Source: Bacteroidota bacterium (GTDB lineage Bacteria; Bacteroidota; Bacteroidia; Flavobacteriales; Schleiferiaceae). Taken from it: 64,000 bases of DNA. Numbering within the stretch: the stretch's first letter is position 1; each line of letters begins with the position of its first letter. The notes under the pieces were generated by a model. That model saw nothing but the letters and a program-made list of their open reading frames with translations. It made no database searches and was not told the origin of the DNA. Of the stretch, positions 50,772 to 59,800 are shown in pieces. The translations under genes were made by a program, and so were the position numbers. Location: contig VGFU01000003.1 in assembly GCA_016868755.1 (NCBI GenBank), positions 1-64,000 of the forward strand. Reading direction: 5' to 3'.

Positions 50772-51485
50772 TTAGTCCTTTTGAGCTAAGGTGTAGATTA
50801 CCAAACCGAAGCCAATCTTGTTGATGGCATCGCCGATGTTGTACACCAAGTCCATTGACAGGCCTTCGAGCACTTTCACGCCGAAGAGTCCGCCCTCGGT
50901 GCCGGCAATGTACCCAATTGGGTAGATAGCCCAGCCTACGAGTACGAACCAGCCCAGTGCCTTAACGGCAGTCTGAACTTTGCCACCTGCATTGGCGGCC
51001 AAGGTTGCAACCTCGCCTTTCCAAACAAGCCATACAATGTAGAAGTATGCAAGACCTGACATAGCACCCCATACCCAAGATTGGGTTTGGTCCGCGTAGA
51101 AGGCCTCACCGATGTAGCCGAGCAGCAGCATCGCAACTGAGGCCCAAATCAGGCGCCAAAGTAAGCCGCTGGTGCCGCCTGCTTTTTTGGTGATTAAGTA
51201 AAACTCCACACACATCAAGGGAACCGTGAGGGTCCAGTCAATGTAGCGAAGGGCGATCGGGTTGGTTCCGGTCGCTTGGTAAAAGTCGCGCATGTAGTAG
51301 TAGTGCACGGCTGCGATACCGGTAATCAAACCAGATACCAACAGCGAGAGCTTCCACTCGTCAGCGACACGGCTGCGCTCCATAAAAAAGAATACAGAGG
51401 CAGCGAACATGGCCATGTAGCCCGTGAAAAACGTAAAGCTTACGGGATCGGCCGGATCAATGGTGAGTACTTCGAGAAATTGCAT
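50772..51485 (-). CDS. Proteorhodopsin, DTE-type light-driven proton pump
   Basis: A 237-residue seven-helix retinal protein. Helix C reads RYIDWTLTVPLMCVEFYL: Asp83 (primary acceptor), Thr87 and Glu94 (donor) give the D-T-E set of outward H+ pumps, not the N-D-Q set of sodium pumps. Met91 is at the spectral-tuning position (GPR 105), which predicts green absorption. His61 corresponds to the His that pairs with the acceptor in proteorhodopsins. The retinal Schiff-base lysine is Lys223 in INKIGFG, with Asp219 as counter-ion partner. It is transcribed alone from an A/T-rich upstream region. Blh, the retinal synthase, is convergent and 53 bases away. Confidence 0.95.
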   Translation of the reverse strand: MQFLEVLTIDPADPVSFTFFTGYMAMFAASVFFFMERSRVADEWKLSLLVSGLITGIAAVHYYYMRDFYQATGTNPIALRYIDWTLTVPLMCVEFYLITKKAGGTSGLLWRLIWASVAMLLLGYIGEAFYADQTQSWVWGAMSGLAYFYIVWLVWKGEVATLAANAGGKVQTAVKALGWFVLVGWAIYPIGYIAGTEGGLFGVKVLEGLSMDLVYNIGDAINKIGFGLVIYTLAQKD

Positions 51486-51769
51486 AAATCAGGTTTTAGG
51501 TGGATTTTGTGTCTTAAACAACATTTAATGAATTGTATAGTTTAGGAAAAGTAGAAAAAAATTCAACACTATCCGCATTAGTCACGCCACCCTACCGAAA
51601 TTTAATTAGTACAATGAATTGAAAGTGAAGATAAAATAGGCATAAACCTAGGGTTTTGCTATTGATTTTATTAAGGGTCTTAGTTGGACTGATAAATAAT
51701 GTTTATAAAACATTTTAAGGCTTTGGTGTTACCGCCAAGCGCTACGGATGTCGGGGTTAACTTCGCAGT
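51486..51769. other. A/T-rich gap upstream of rhodopsin and trpS
   Basis: This 284-base divergent gap is much richer in A/T than its surroundings. Minus-strand TACTTTTC (51546-51553) could be the rhodopsin -7 box, leaving a leader of about 55 bases, unlike the leaderless genes elsewhere. An AATGTTT/AAACATT hairpin (51698-51714) has no T run. TAACTTCG (51758-51765) lies 4 bases before trpS. I see no RNA gene. Confidence 0.5.
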
Positions 51770-52741
51770 ATGGCACGCATCCTCACAGGAATTCAAAGCA
51801 GCGGACGCCAGCACCTTGGGAATGTGCTGGGCGCGATTCTTCCGGCCATTGAATTGGCCAAGGACCCACGGAACGAGTCCTATTTATTTATCGCAGATCT
51901 GCACTCGCTGACTACGGTTAAAGATCCTGAGGCGCGTAAGGCCAATTTGCTTTCGACCGCAGCGGCTTGGCTGGCGTGCGGATTGGATCCGCAGCGCACG
52001 GTGTTTTATGCCCAAAGTGACCTGCCCGAATGTACCGAGCTCACATGGTACCTCAACTGCTTCACGCCCTACCCGATGCTGGCGAACGCGCATAGCTTTA
52101 AAGACAAGTCAGACCGTCTCAGCGACGTCAATGCCGGACTCTTTGATTATCCGGTCCTGATGGCCTCTGACATCTTACTGTACGACGCGCACGTTGTCCC
52201 GGTCGGTAAAGACCAGCGCCAGCACCTTGAGATTGCGCGCGACATCGCGGAGACGTTCCACTGGACCACGGGTCGGGAGGTATTTGTGCTTCCCGAGGCG
52301 CGCATTCAGGAGTCAGTAATGACGATTCCCGGCACGGACGGCCAAAAAATGTCCAAGTCCTACGGTAACGTAATCGACATCTTTTTGTCTGAAAAGGAGC
52401 TGAAAAAGCAAATCATGGGCATTGTCACCGACTCCACGCCGCTCGATGACCCCAAGGACCCCTCGAAGTGCAACGTCGTGACGCTCTACCGCCTCATTGC
52501 TAACCCTTCGCGCGTTGCTGAGATGGAAGCGGCCTACCGCGCCGGTGGATACGGTTACGGACATGCCAAGACGGCTCTATTTGAGGCCATTCTGGAGCGT
52601 TTTGCCGGACCCCGCGCCGAGTTTGACCGCCTTATGGCCGATCCCGAGGCCGTGCATGCAGTCCTGCGGGCCGGGGCCGACACAGCCCGTCCGGTTGCCC
52701 AGGCCACCCTGAAGCGCGTGCGCGAGGCGTTGGGCTTTTAA
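51770..52741 (+). CDS. trpS: Tryptophan-tRNA ligase
   Basis: A 323-residue class I synthetase. HIGH-like motif in GIQSSGRQHLGN (about 7-18), 'ASDILLYDAHVVPVGKDQRQHLE' (about 131-153) in the active site, and KMSKS in DGQKMSKSYGN (about 192-202). Normal length for the bacterial enzyme. TAACTTCG ends 4 bases before the ATG, another probable leaderless start. Downstream 52742-53003 (262 bases) is A/T-rich and holds no terminator or gene I can recognise. Confidence 0.95.
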   Translation: MARILTGIQSSGRQHLGNVLGAILPAIELAKDPRNESYLFIADLHSLTTVKDPEARKANLLSTAAAWLACGLDPQRTVFYAQSDLPECTELTWYLNCFTPYPMLANAHSFKDKSDRLSDVNAGLFDYPVLMASDILLYDAHVVPVGKDQRQHLEIARDIAETFHWTTGREVFVLPEARIQESVMTIPGTDGQKMSKSYGNVIDIFLSEKELKKQIMGIVTDSTPLDDPKDPSKCNVVTLYRLIANPSRVAEMEAAYRAGGYGYGHAKTALFEAILERFAGPRAEFDRLMADPEAVHAVLRAGADTARPVAQATLKRVREALGF

Positions 52742-53003
52742 GAACAGAACTGATACTATTCCGGGCCCTAAAGTCGCCCAACATGGTTTTTTATGGACCT
52801 GGGCTTGACCAGCCTTAGTCCGTTATTTAGTTGATATATAATGATTTATGAATTCGTAACACGGCGCGATCTCGTATAAATATTGATTACCAGTCAAAAA
52901 AAATACAAATTGAGTCAATTTATAGATGTTTCGAGTGATTAAATGTTTAATTTACAGTACAAAGTTATAATTTCAAGAAACCTAAACATTAACTACTCAA
53001 AAC
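52742..53003. other. A/T-rich gap between trpS and the large membrane protein
   Basis: Only short A/T-rich runs are seen here; no hairpin terminator, tRNA or small ORF is convincing. The region presumably holds the promoter of the 53004 gene. Confidence 0.5.
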
Positions 53004-55067
53004 ATGCAAGAACTGATTGTCATATTTATAGGGCTTGTCCCCGCTTTATACCTCGTTGGTCGGTTGTATTCGGACCTTCGAGGAAAAGCGTGTAATGCTA
53101 CACTAAATCTGGATGAGGTCCGAGATAATATTCGGAAGTCGAATGGATTTTGGGAGTGGTTTGTACCCATTGCCGTAGCGTTTGCATTTGCATACAACAT
53201 TGTAGCAACTGCTGCATGGATGGTTGCAGAATTGGTTCAACTTGGACTATCTGCAGCGAAGTGGGGTTTCAAAAATATCTTCGTGACGGGCCCGTGGTTC
53301 ATCCTAAAGATGGTATGGCACTACCTGGTCGTTTGGCCTTGGAAGTTGCTTCGAATGGCGTTTGGAGAAATCATGCCTTCGCTCACGCGTTCGCAATTCA
53401 TTATCGCATTTACCGGCATTTCCCTATGCTTGGCGATTTATTTTATCGGAGTTTACGACGCTGAGAGTTCAGACTGGTTAACGTATGCCATGTCGGTTCT
53501 GTCGGTGTTCCCATTGGGTTGGGCCGTTGGCAAAATTGGATTGGCTGCGAATGGTAAAAGCTACACAAGTAGTGAGCGCAATACTTACTTCAAGCATCTG
53601 GGATTCTTGATCGCCCTATTTGCGGTTGTAACGCTTGCCGAGGCATTTGTTATTAATCTCGGAACCCACACCTCAATGAGCTCGGCGCTTTCGCATTTGT
53701 TCTTATTCGGAACATTTTGGGGTTCCGCGCTGCTGCTGTTCAATGGGTTAATCCTTCTGTTTAGCATTAGTGCACTTCCGTTCATCAGTGCGGACTTTTC
53801 AGGATCGTACAAGGATCTGTTGTTCGCCGTCTGGGCAACGATTCGAACAAAAGGCCTTCGATTTGCCGTTGCGGTTCCTGCTATGTTGCTACCGATGACG
53901 ATTCTCGGAATTGTTCCTAAACTACTCACGGAGGGCATTAACCATATTTCGAACACCATTACCGAAGAGGTTTACGCGAACCGGTTGGTTTCGTTGAAAT
54001 TTGATGAGCCCGGCACGATGAATGTGTATGACTTGTCGATTCCTGAGGATTCAGTAGCGATGTACTTTGACGAGTGGGTGGGGTTCTACACCGCTACGGT
54101 AAACAATCGGGCCATTGAGCTTGACCGCGATGGAGTTACGGGAATCTTGTCTAGCAATTCTGACGAGAAGGCAGCAACTCCGTACTACCTTGTATTTGGA
54201 ATGCTGGACTCGTTGAATCGCACGCAATACAATGCTATTGCGTTGGATGAATTCAAAGTAGGCACTAGCGATTTGTCGGAGGCCTCTGAACAGCTGGTAG
54301 AAGAAACACAGAGCCGTGTTAATACTGCAGAAAAGGGATTAACCTATGCTTCGGCCATTCTGAAAGATGCCGAAGCAGATCGCAATAAAATTTGCAATCT
54401 GACTGAAGAAGCAGCCAAAGAAAAAGAAGATCCGAAGGCTGAAAAAGACGCTAAAAAAGAGGACACTCCCAAGGCTGCTGAAGGTACGGCATGCGACCGA
54501 GCCAATGAGCGCGTCAATGCGGCACAAGACAATTTGAACAACGCCAAAACCGTGAAGGCACGTGCAGACTTTATTGCTGCCCAAGTAGAGGGACTTAATG
54601 CACACATAGAGAGCCTGTCGAGTTCAACGGGATGGTCTACAAAATTAGCTTGGGTCCTAGGAGCCATCTTCTTAGCACTGCTGGCCGCCCTACAATTTGG
54701 ATTGCCATTCGTGCTCTTTGCGCGCGTAAATGCACGCATCTATGCTGAAGACGATGACCAATCCATTGTTGTACTGGACTCAATTCGCGCCATGCAGCGT
54801 GAAGACAAGAACCAACCTTTGTTGGGCTTGGGCGTCACCCTGCTTATTTACCTCATGTATACAGGTACACCGTTGATGAATTTTGAGTTTCCTGACTTGC
54901 CATCTCCGGTGAGGTCGAGTATTGATTACGGCGTTGACGTTTATGAAGACGTTCTTGGCTCTTACCTTAATGAAGGCACCACTTCAGAAGATGAAGTGGT
55001 CGTTGAAGAGGTTAGTGATGAAGACGAATACGGTGAATATCTTGATACTGAAGAAGCCTGGGAATAG
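53004..55067 (+). CDS. Large uncharacterised membrane protein with coiled coil and acidic tail
   Basis: A 687-residue protein I do not recognise. One hydrophobic segment starts the protein (about 3-21), a cluster of about six to eight helices follows (about 50-315), then a soluble part (about 320-540). The soluble part contains a charged coiled coil (about 425-540) interrupted by a K/E/D/A-rich low-complexity stretch with paired cysteines at either side (NKICNLTEE ... GTACDRAN). Two more helices (about 555-575 and 605-625) and an acidic tail (EDEVVVEEVSDEDEYGEYLDTEE) finish it. Codon and base composition are A/T-richer than most neighbours. It is monocistronic: an upstream gap and a strong terminator at 55107 isolate it. 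Nothing indicates an enzyme activity. Confidence 0.78.
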   Translation: MQELIVIFIGLVPALYLVGRLYSDLRGKACNATLNLDEVRDNIRKSNGFWEWFVPIAVAFAFAYNIVATAAWMVAELVQLGLSAAKWGFKNIFVTGPWFILKMVWHYLVVWPWKLLRMAFGEIMPSLTRSQFIIAFTGISLCLAIYFIGVYDAESSDWLTYAMSVLSVFPLGWAVGKIGLAANGKSYTSSERNTYFKHLGFLIALFAVVTLAEAFVINLGTHTSMSSALSHLFLFGTFWGSALLLFNGLILLFSISALPFISADFSGSYKDLLFAVWATIRTKGLRFAVAVPAMLLPMTILGIVPKLLTEGINHISNTITEEVYANRLVSLKFDEPGTMNVYDLSIPEDSVAMYFDEWVGFYTATVNNRAIELDRDGVTGILSSNSDEKAATPYYLVFGMLDSLNRTQYNAIALDEFKVGTSDLSEASEQLVEETQSRVNTAEKGLTYASAILKDAEADRNKICNLTEEAAKEKEDPKAEKDAKKEDTPKAAEGTACDRANERVNAAQDNLNNAKTVKARADFIAAQVEGLNAHIESLSSSTGWSTKLAWVLGAIFLALLAALQFGLPFVLFARVNARIYAEDDDQSIVVLDSIRAMQREDKNQPLLGLGVTLLIYLMYTGTPLMNFEFPDLPSPVRSSIDYGVDVYEDVLGSYLNEGTTSEDEVVVEEVSDEDEYGEYLDTEEAWE

Positions 55068-55106
55068 GTATCGTTGCTAAACTGGGAAAGCGGTTTTTAA
55101 TTGAAG

Positions 55107-55136
55107 TGCCCTGCAGAATTTCTGCAGGGCATTTTT
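55107..55136 (+). terminator. Rho-independent terminator after the large membrane protein
   Basis: TGCCCTGCAG pairs with CTGCAGGGCA around an AATTT loop (further A-T pairs possible), followed by TTTTT. Confidence 0.9.
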
Positions 55137-55187
55137 AATTCGCTTCGGCTTGGCGCGTAAAACGTTGGGTGCGACCCAAGCGATGAT

Positions 55188-56777
55188 TTAGCGCTGAGCA
55201 TCCTTAATCTGCTGCTCGCGCGGAGCGTGGTCCACGAAGCGGTCGGCATAGCCATGGCGATGCAAGGCGATATGGCCGTAGCCATTCTCGAGAAGCCATG
55301 TGCCTAGGGCTTGGCCCACGCCGTTTATGGCTTGGGCGTCTTCCCAGACGTGCCAGGTGTGGTGGTTGCGGGCGAAGTAGTGAAGCGAGTTGGGGTCAAT
55401 CGGCTTGGCACGGCGCAGATCGATTACGCTGTGGCCGGGCGCGGCCGCTTCGAGGGCTTTACTGAGGGCGGAACCTAGCGCAAAGTGGGCCACGCCGGTG
55501 CCGGACTGCATCCAATCCATTCCGCCGCGGCGCTGCATGGGGTTCGGGTAGTGCGGAAACTTGCCCTTCGGGTAGCGGATGATGGAAGGTCCGCCGTAGG
55601 CAAGGGCCTCCTCGAGGGCCTCGCGAAGGGCGACTCCGTCGCGCGGAGCCCAAATGGCCGTGTGCGGCACCGCCCGGAACATCGCCAGGTCAAATACGCC
55701 GTGGTGGGTGGCGCCGTCTTCGCCGACCATTCCGGCGCGGTCGAGGCACAAAATCACAGGTAGTTGCTGTAGGGCCACGTCGTGGATCCACTGGTCGAGG
55801 GCGCGCTGCGAGAAGGTGGAGTAGAGGTTGACTACGGGGCGGAGGCCGGCGGCGGCCATGGCCGCCGCGGCCGTCAGGCAGTGGGGCTCGGCGATTCCTA
55901 CGTCGTGCACGCGGTCGGGGAACTGGGCGCGCACCAAGTCAAGGCTGCATCCCGGAGCCATTGCCGCCGTGAGCGCATGGATGCGGGGGTTTGTGGCGGC
56001 GAGCGAAGCGAGGGCCGCCGCAAAATGCGACTGGAAGTGTTCAGGTCCAGGGGCAGATTCGTCGAGTCCCAACTCGGTGATATTTGGGCGGCGGGTGCGC
56101 ACGTGCAGCACGCGCGGGCCGCGGAGCGCCAGCGCGCGCTCCAGGGCGCCCACCACGGCGGGCAGGTCGTTCCCGTCCACCTCGCCACCGGCCCAGGCCC
56201 AGCCGAGGGATTCAACTAGGCCGCGGTAGGCATCGGGCCCGCCGCGGTGCAGGGCGCCGACGTTTTCTTCGATGGCCATTCCGTTGTCGTTGATGACCAG
56301 CAAAACGTCGGCGCCCCACCCGCCTCCGTCGTTGAGGGCTTCAAACACCATTCCGCCGGTCATAGCCCCGTCGCCGACCACCGCTACGCGGTGGCGTTGG
56401 GTTCCAAGGGCGAGGTCCGCGCGGGCAAAACCCACGGCCGCCGACAGGGCCGTGCTGGAGTGGCCCACGCCCCACGCGTCGAAGGGCGATTCGCTGCGGC
56501 GGGGGAAGCCGCTGGGTCCGCCTGGGGTACGGTTCGCTGCAAAAACGGCCGCTCGGTCCGTCAGCACTTTGTGGATGTAGGCTTGGTGACCCACATCCCA
56601 CAGGAGCAGGTCGTTCGGCGTATCGAGCACCCCGTGCAGCGCCACCGTCAGTTCGGCCGCGCCAACGCTCGAAGCAATGTGGCCGGCTTTGTCGCGGGTG
56701 CTCGCAAGCACGTGCCGCGAGGCGGCTTCGGCCACCTCAGCCCATCGGGCCACAGGCCACTGGCGCCATTCGTTCAT
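55188..56777 (-). CDS. dxs: 1-deoxy-D-xylulose-5-phosphate synthase, short form
   Basis: A transketolase-like enzyme of about 529 residues condensing pyruvate and glyceraldehyde-3-P to DXP for isoprenoids, thiamine and PLP. Motifs: 'LLLWDVGHQAYIHKVLT' (catalytic-site His, about 64), GDGAMTGG (about 135-142) to INDNG for ThDP, 'YSTFSQRALDQW', and 'DRAGMVGEDGATHHGVFDL' (about 346-364). It is roughly 90 residues shorter than usual, mainly by loss of the linker between the two catalytic domains. The usual A-E-Q-H motif reads AEPHCLT. Starts are ATG 56777 or GTG 56789; a TACTTTTG box lies at 56794-56801. It supplies precursors for carotenoid and retinal in this rhodopsin-bearing organism. Confidence 0.85.
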   Translation of the reverse strand: MNEWRQWPVARWAEVAEAASRHVLASTRDKAGHIASSVGAAELTVALHGVLDTPNDLLLWDVGHQAYIHKVLTDRAAVFAANRTPGGPSGFPRRSESPFDAWGVGHSSTALSAAVGFARADLALGTQRHRVAVVGDGAMTGGMVFEALNDGGGWGADVLLVINDNGMAIEENVGALHRGGPDAYRGLVESLGWAWAGGEVDGNDLPAVVGALERALALRGPRVLHVRTRRPNITELGLDESAPGPEHFQSHFAAALASLAATNPRIHALTAAMAPGCSLDLVRAQFPDRVHDVGIAEPHCLTAAAAMAAAGLRPVVNLYSTFSQRALDQWIHDVALQQLPVILCLDRAGMVGEDGATHHGVFDLAMFRAVPHTAIWAPRDGVALREALEEALAYGGPSIIRYPKGKFPHYPNPMQRRGGMDWMQSGTGVAHFALGSALSKALEAAAPGHSVIDLRRAKPIDPNSLHYFARNHHTWHVWEDAQAINGVGQALGTWLLENGYGHIALHRHGYADRFVDHAPREQQIKDAQR

Positions 56778-56793
56778 CAAGGGGATCACCCTA

Positions 56794-56801
56794 CAAAAGT
56801 A
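56794..56801 (-). promoter_or_regulatory. Putative -7 promoter box of dxs
   Basis: Minus-strand TACTTTTG, an exact TAnnTTTG match, 4 bases before a possible GTG start and 16 before the ATG. Its T run also serves as the tail of the terminator hairpin just upstream. Confidence 0.45.
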
Positions 56802-56825
56802 CGGAAGCGGCCCGAGGGCCGCTTC
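56798..56825 (-). terminator. Terminator hairpin of the RND efflux operon
   Basis: GAAGCGGCCC pairs with GGGCCGCTTC (56804-56825). On the minus strand it is followed by CGTACTTTT, so the T tail is the dxs -7 box. Confidence 0.65.
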
Positions 56826-56840
56826 TGCGCGTATTCATTT

Positions 56841-56882
56841 AGCCAACCAGCAACCAGTAACTAGTTACTAGCAACTTGCTAA
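56841..56882. repeat. Heptamer repeat array G
   Basis: CAACCAG, CAACCAGTAACTAG, TTACTAG and CAACTTGC units cover the 3' end of the efflux operon; the RND stop (minus-strand TAG, 56881-56879) is part of it. It contains a CTAGTTACTAG head-to-head junction. Confidence 0.8.
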
Positions 56883-59800
56883 TTCACCAACTTCGTGTAG
56901 TAGCGCCGCGATTTGCTCCGCTCGGTGAGGAAGAGCAGCACGGGCATGATCACCAGCGTGAGGAAGGTCGCGAAGGTGAGACCGAAAATGACGGTCCACG
57001 AAATGGGCCCCCAGAAGGCTACGGTGTCGCCACCGAAGTAAATGTGGGGGTTGTTTTCTGAGATGAGCGTAAAGAAGTCGAGGTTCATGCCCGTGGCCAG
57101 CGGAATGAGTCCGAGTACCGTCGTTATCGCCGTCAGGAGAACGGGGCGCATGCGGGTTTTGCCAGCCTCAGAAAGGATGGGCGCAAGTTCCGCTTCGGGT
57201 AAGGGCACTTCGGCCTCAAGGCCCAGTTCCGCCTTGCGGCGGTCAATGAGCTGGCTTCCGTAGTCCGCCAGTACAATGGCATTATTCACAACCACTCCGG
57301 CGAGCGAAATGATTCCGATCATGGTCATGATGATCACGAAGTCCATTCGGAAGATCAGGAGTCCGAGGAACACCCCGATAAACGACAGGATTACGGTGGT
57401 CATGATGAGGAACGGAATGCGGGCCGAGTTGAACTGGCCCACAATGATCAAGAAGATCAGGAAGACGGCGATCATCAAGGCTTTGGAGAGGAAGCCTAGC
57501 TCTTTGGCTTGCTCCTCTTGCTGGCCGGTGAACGACATCGTTACGCCTTTGGGAAGCTCGTAGTTTTTAAGTACTTGCATCATTTCGAGCACGATAGCGT
57601 TAGCATTGGCGCCCTCTTCGATTCCGGAATAGACCGTGATTACCCGGTTGAGGTCGTTGCGCTTCACGGCAGTAAAGGTTGAGGTCTTTGTCGGAGCTGC
57701 AATGGTGCTGATGGGGACCTGCTTGATGCGTCCCGAGCTCTGGTCGCGGAACGTGATCTTTTGGTTCATCAAACTCTCAATGTTGTAGCGGAACTCATCG
57801 GCAAAGCGAAGGTTGATGGGGTAGTCATCTTCGTCGTCTTTGTAGCGGCTGATTTCTTTGCCAAAGAGGGCGGTGCGCAGAGCGTCGCCGATCTGTCCAG
57901 TACTTACGCCCAGGCTGCGTGCCTTGGAGCGGTCTACGGTAATCGGAAGCTCGGGTTTGTCGCCCGCAACGTCCAACTTGAGTTCGTCGTAGCCCTTGAC
58001 GCGAGAATTGACCAAGGTTCGACGAACATTTTCGGCTGCGGCGAGCAATTCGTCGTAGTCGTTGCCCGAAAGTTCAATGTTGATTGGAGCGCCTTGCGGG
58101 GGTCCATTTTGATCTTTTTCGACGGCAATCAGTACGCCCGGGATGGATGAAATGTTCTCGCGAAGCACGTTGAGGACTACGGAGCTTGTGACGCGTTCGC
58201 CCTCTTCGTTGAGGCGGTACTTCATTTCTCGGAAGGCGACAACCACCTTGGCTTTGTGCGGAGTGGCTACGTTAGAAGGCCCTTCGCGCGGATCGCTCGT
58301 GCCCTTGCCCACTTGAGCGATGACTGATTCGACCATGAAGTTGTAGGGTTCACCATCTTTGGTGTACTCATAGGCCTTGAGGAGTTCGGTGATTTGTGCT
58401 TCGATTTCGAGCGTAATGCGGTTGGTCTCCTCGATGTCGGTTCCGACCGGCATTTCAATGTAAATGTTGGCCAAGTTGGGCTGGTTATCTGGGAAGAAGA
58501 CCACTTTGGGCGGAATAATGCCCATGAGCACAATGCTGAAGACAAACAAGCCGACGGTAGACCAAAAGGTCTTAGAGGCGTTGTTTTTGGACAGCACCCA
58601 AGCTATTTGTCGCTCGTACCAGGCCTCGAGCTTCGGAAGTCCGCTGGCCATGAACCGGTTCGTCATCGGCTCAATGGCCCAGATGTACAGCAGCGTCAAA
58701 AATCCAGGCCAGAAGAGCAGGTTTCCGATGACGGTAAGCCCCACGGCGACGTTGAGAATGAGTCCCACTACGGTCAGTGCCGAACCGATTTTGGTCCATT
58801 TGGGGCGGTTGACCACGTCCGCTTCGATTTTCATGTATCGGGCGGCCAGTGCGGGGTTAATGACGAGGGCCACAAAAAGCGAGGAGCCCAAAACCACAAT
58901 CAGCGTCAACGGAAGAAACTTCATGAATTCACCGATAAGTCCGGGCCAAAGGGCAAGCGGAATAAAGGCGGCCAAGGTGGTAGCCGTTGAGGAAATGATG
59001 GGCATGGCAACCTCTCCTGAGCCAAGTTTTGACGCTTCTGACGCGCTGTAGCCCAAGGTGCGGAATCGGTAGATGTTCTCGACAATAACGATTCCGTTGT
59101 CCACGAGCATTCCGAGGGCAAGTACGAGCCCAAAGAGCACCATGAAGTTGAGCGTTACGCCCATGCTGTTGAGAATTAAGAAGCTCAATAGCATCGACAG
59201 CGGAATCGCAATGCCCACAAACAGCGCGTTGCGCAAGCCCAAGAAGAAGGTCAATACGATTACGACCAAGATCACGCCAAAAATGATGGAGTTCTCGAGT
59301 TCGCCCACTTGGTTTTTGGTGCGGTTCGACTGGTCGTTGGTAATCGAGAGCAGGAGGTTCTTCGGAAAGTAATTCGCCTGGGCTTCGGCCACCACTTGGT
59401 TAATCGCCGCCGACACCTCGATTAGGTTTTCGCCCGAGCGCTTTTTTACGTCGAGGGAGACCACGGGGCTCTTGAACTGGCGGGCGTAGCTTTCGCGCTC
59501 GACACTCGTAAATTCGACGTTGGCGATGTCGCGCAGGTACACAATGGCGCCTTTTTCTTGCTTGACGATGATGTTCTCGATGTCTTGGATTGATTCAAAC
59601 TCACCAAGTACGCGAATGTTGCGGCGGTAGCCGTCGACGAGCAAGTCGCCACCCGATACCGACATGTTTTCGTACTTGATGGCGTCGGCGATTCCGTTAA
59701 AGCTGATGTCGAGGTCCTCCATTTTTTGAAGGTCCACGGCAATGCGGACTTCTTTATCGTCGATTCCGCGCAAGTCTACCGAAGCAATACTAGGAATGTC

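Noticed and set aside
50772-51485. Sodium-pumping rhodopsin
   Set aside because: The helix C motif is D-T-E, not N-D-Q.
51486-51769. Small RNA or riboswitch upstream of the rhodopsin gene
   Set aside because: Only one short hairpin without a T run is seen, and no known aptamer pattern.
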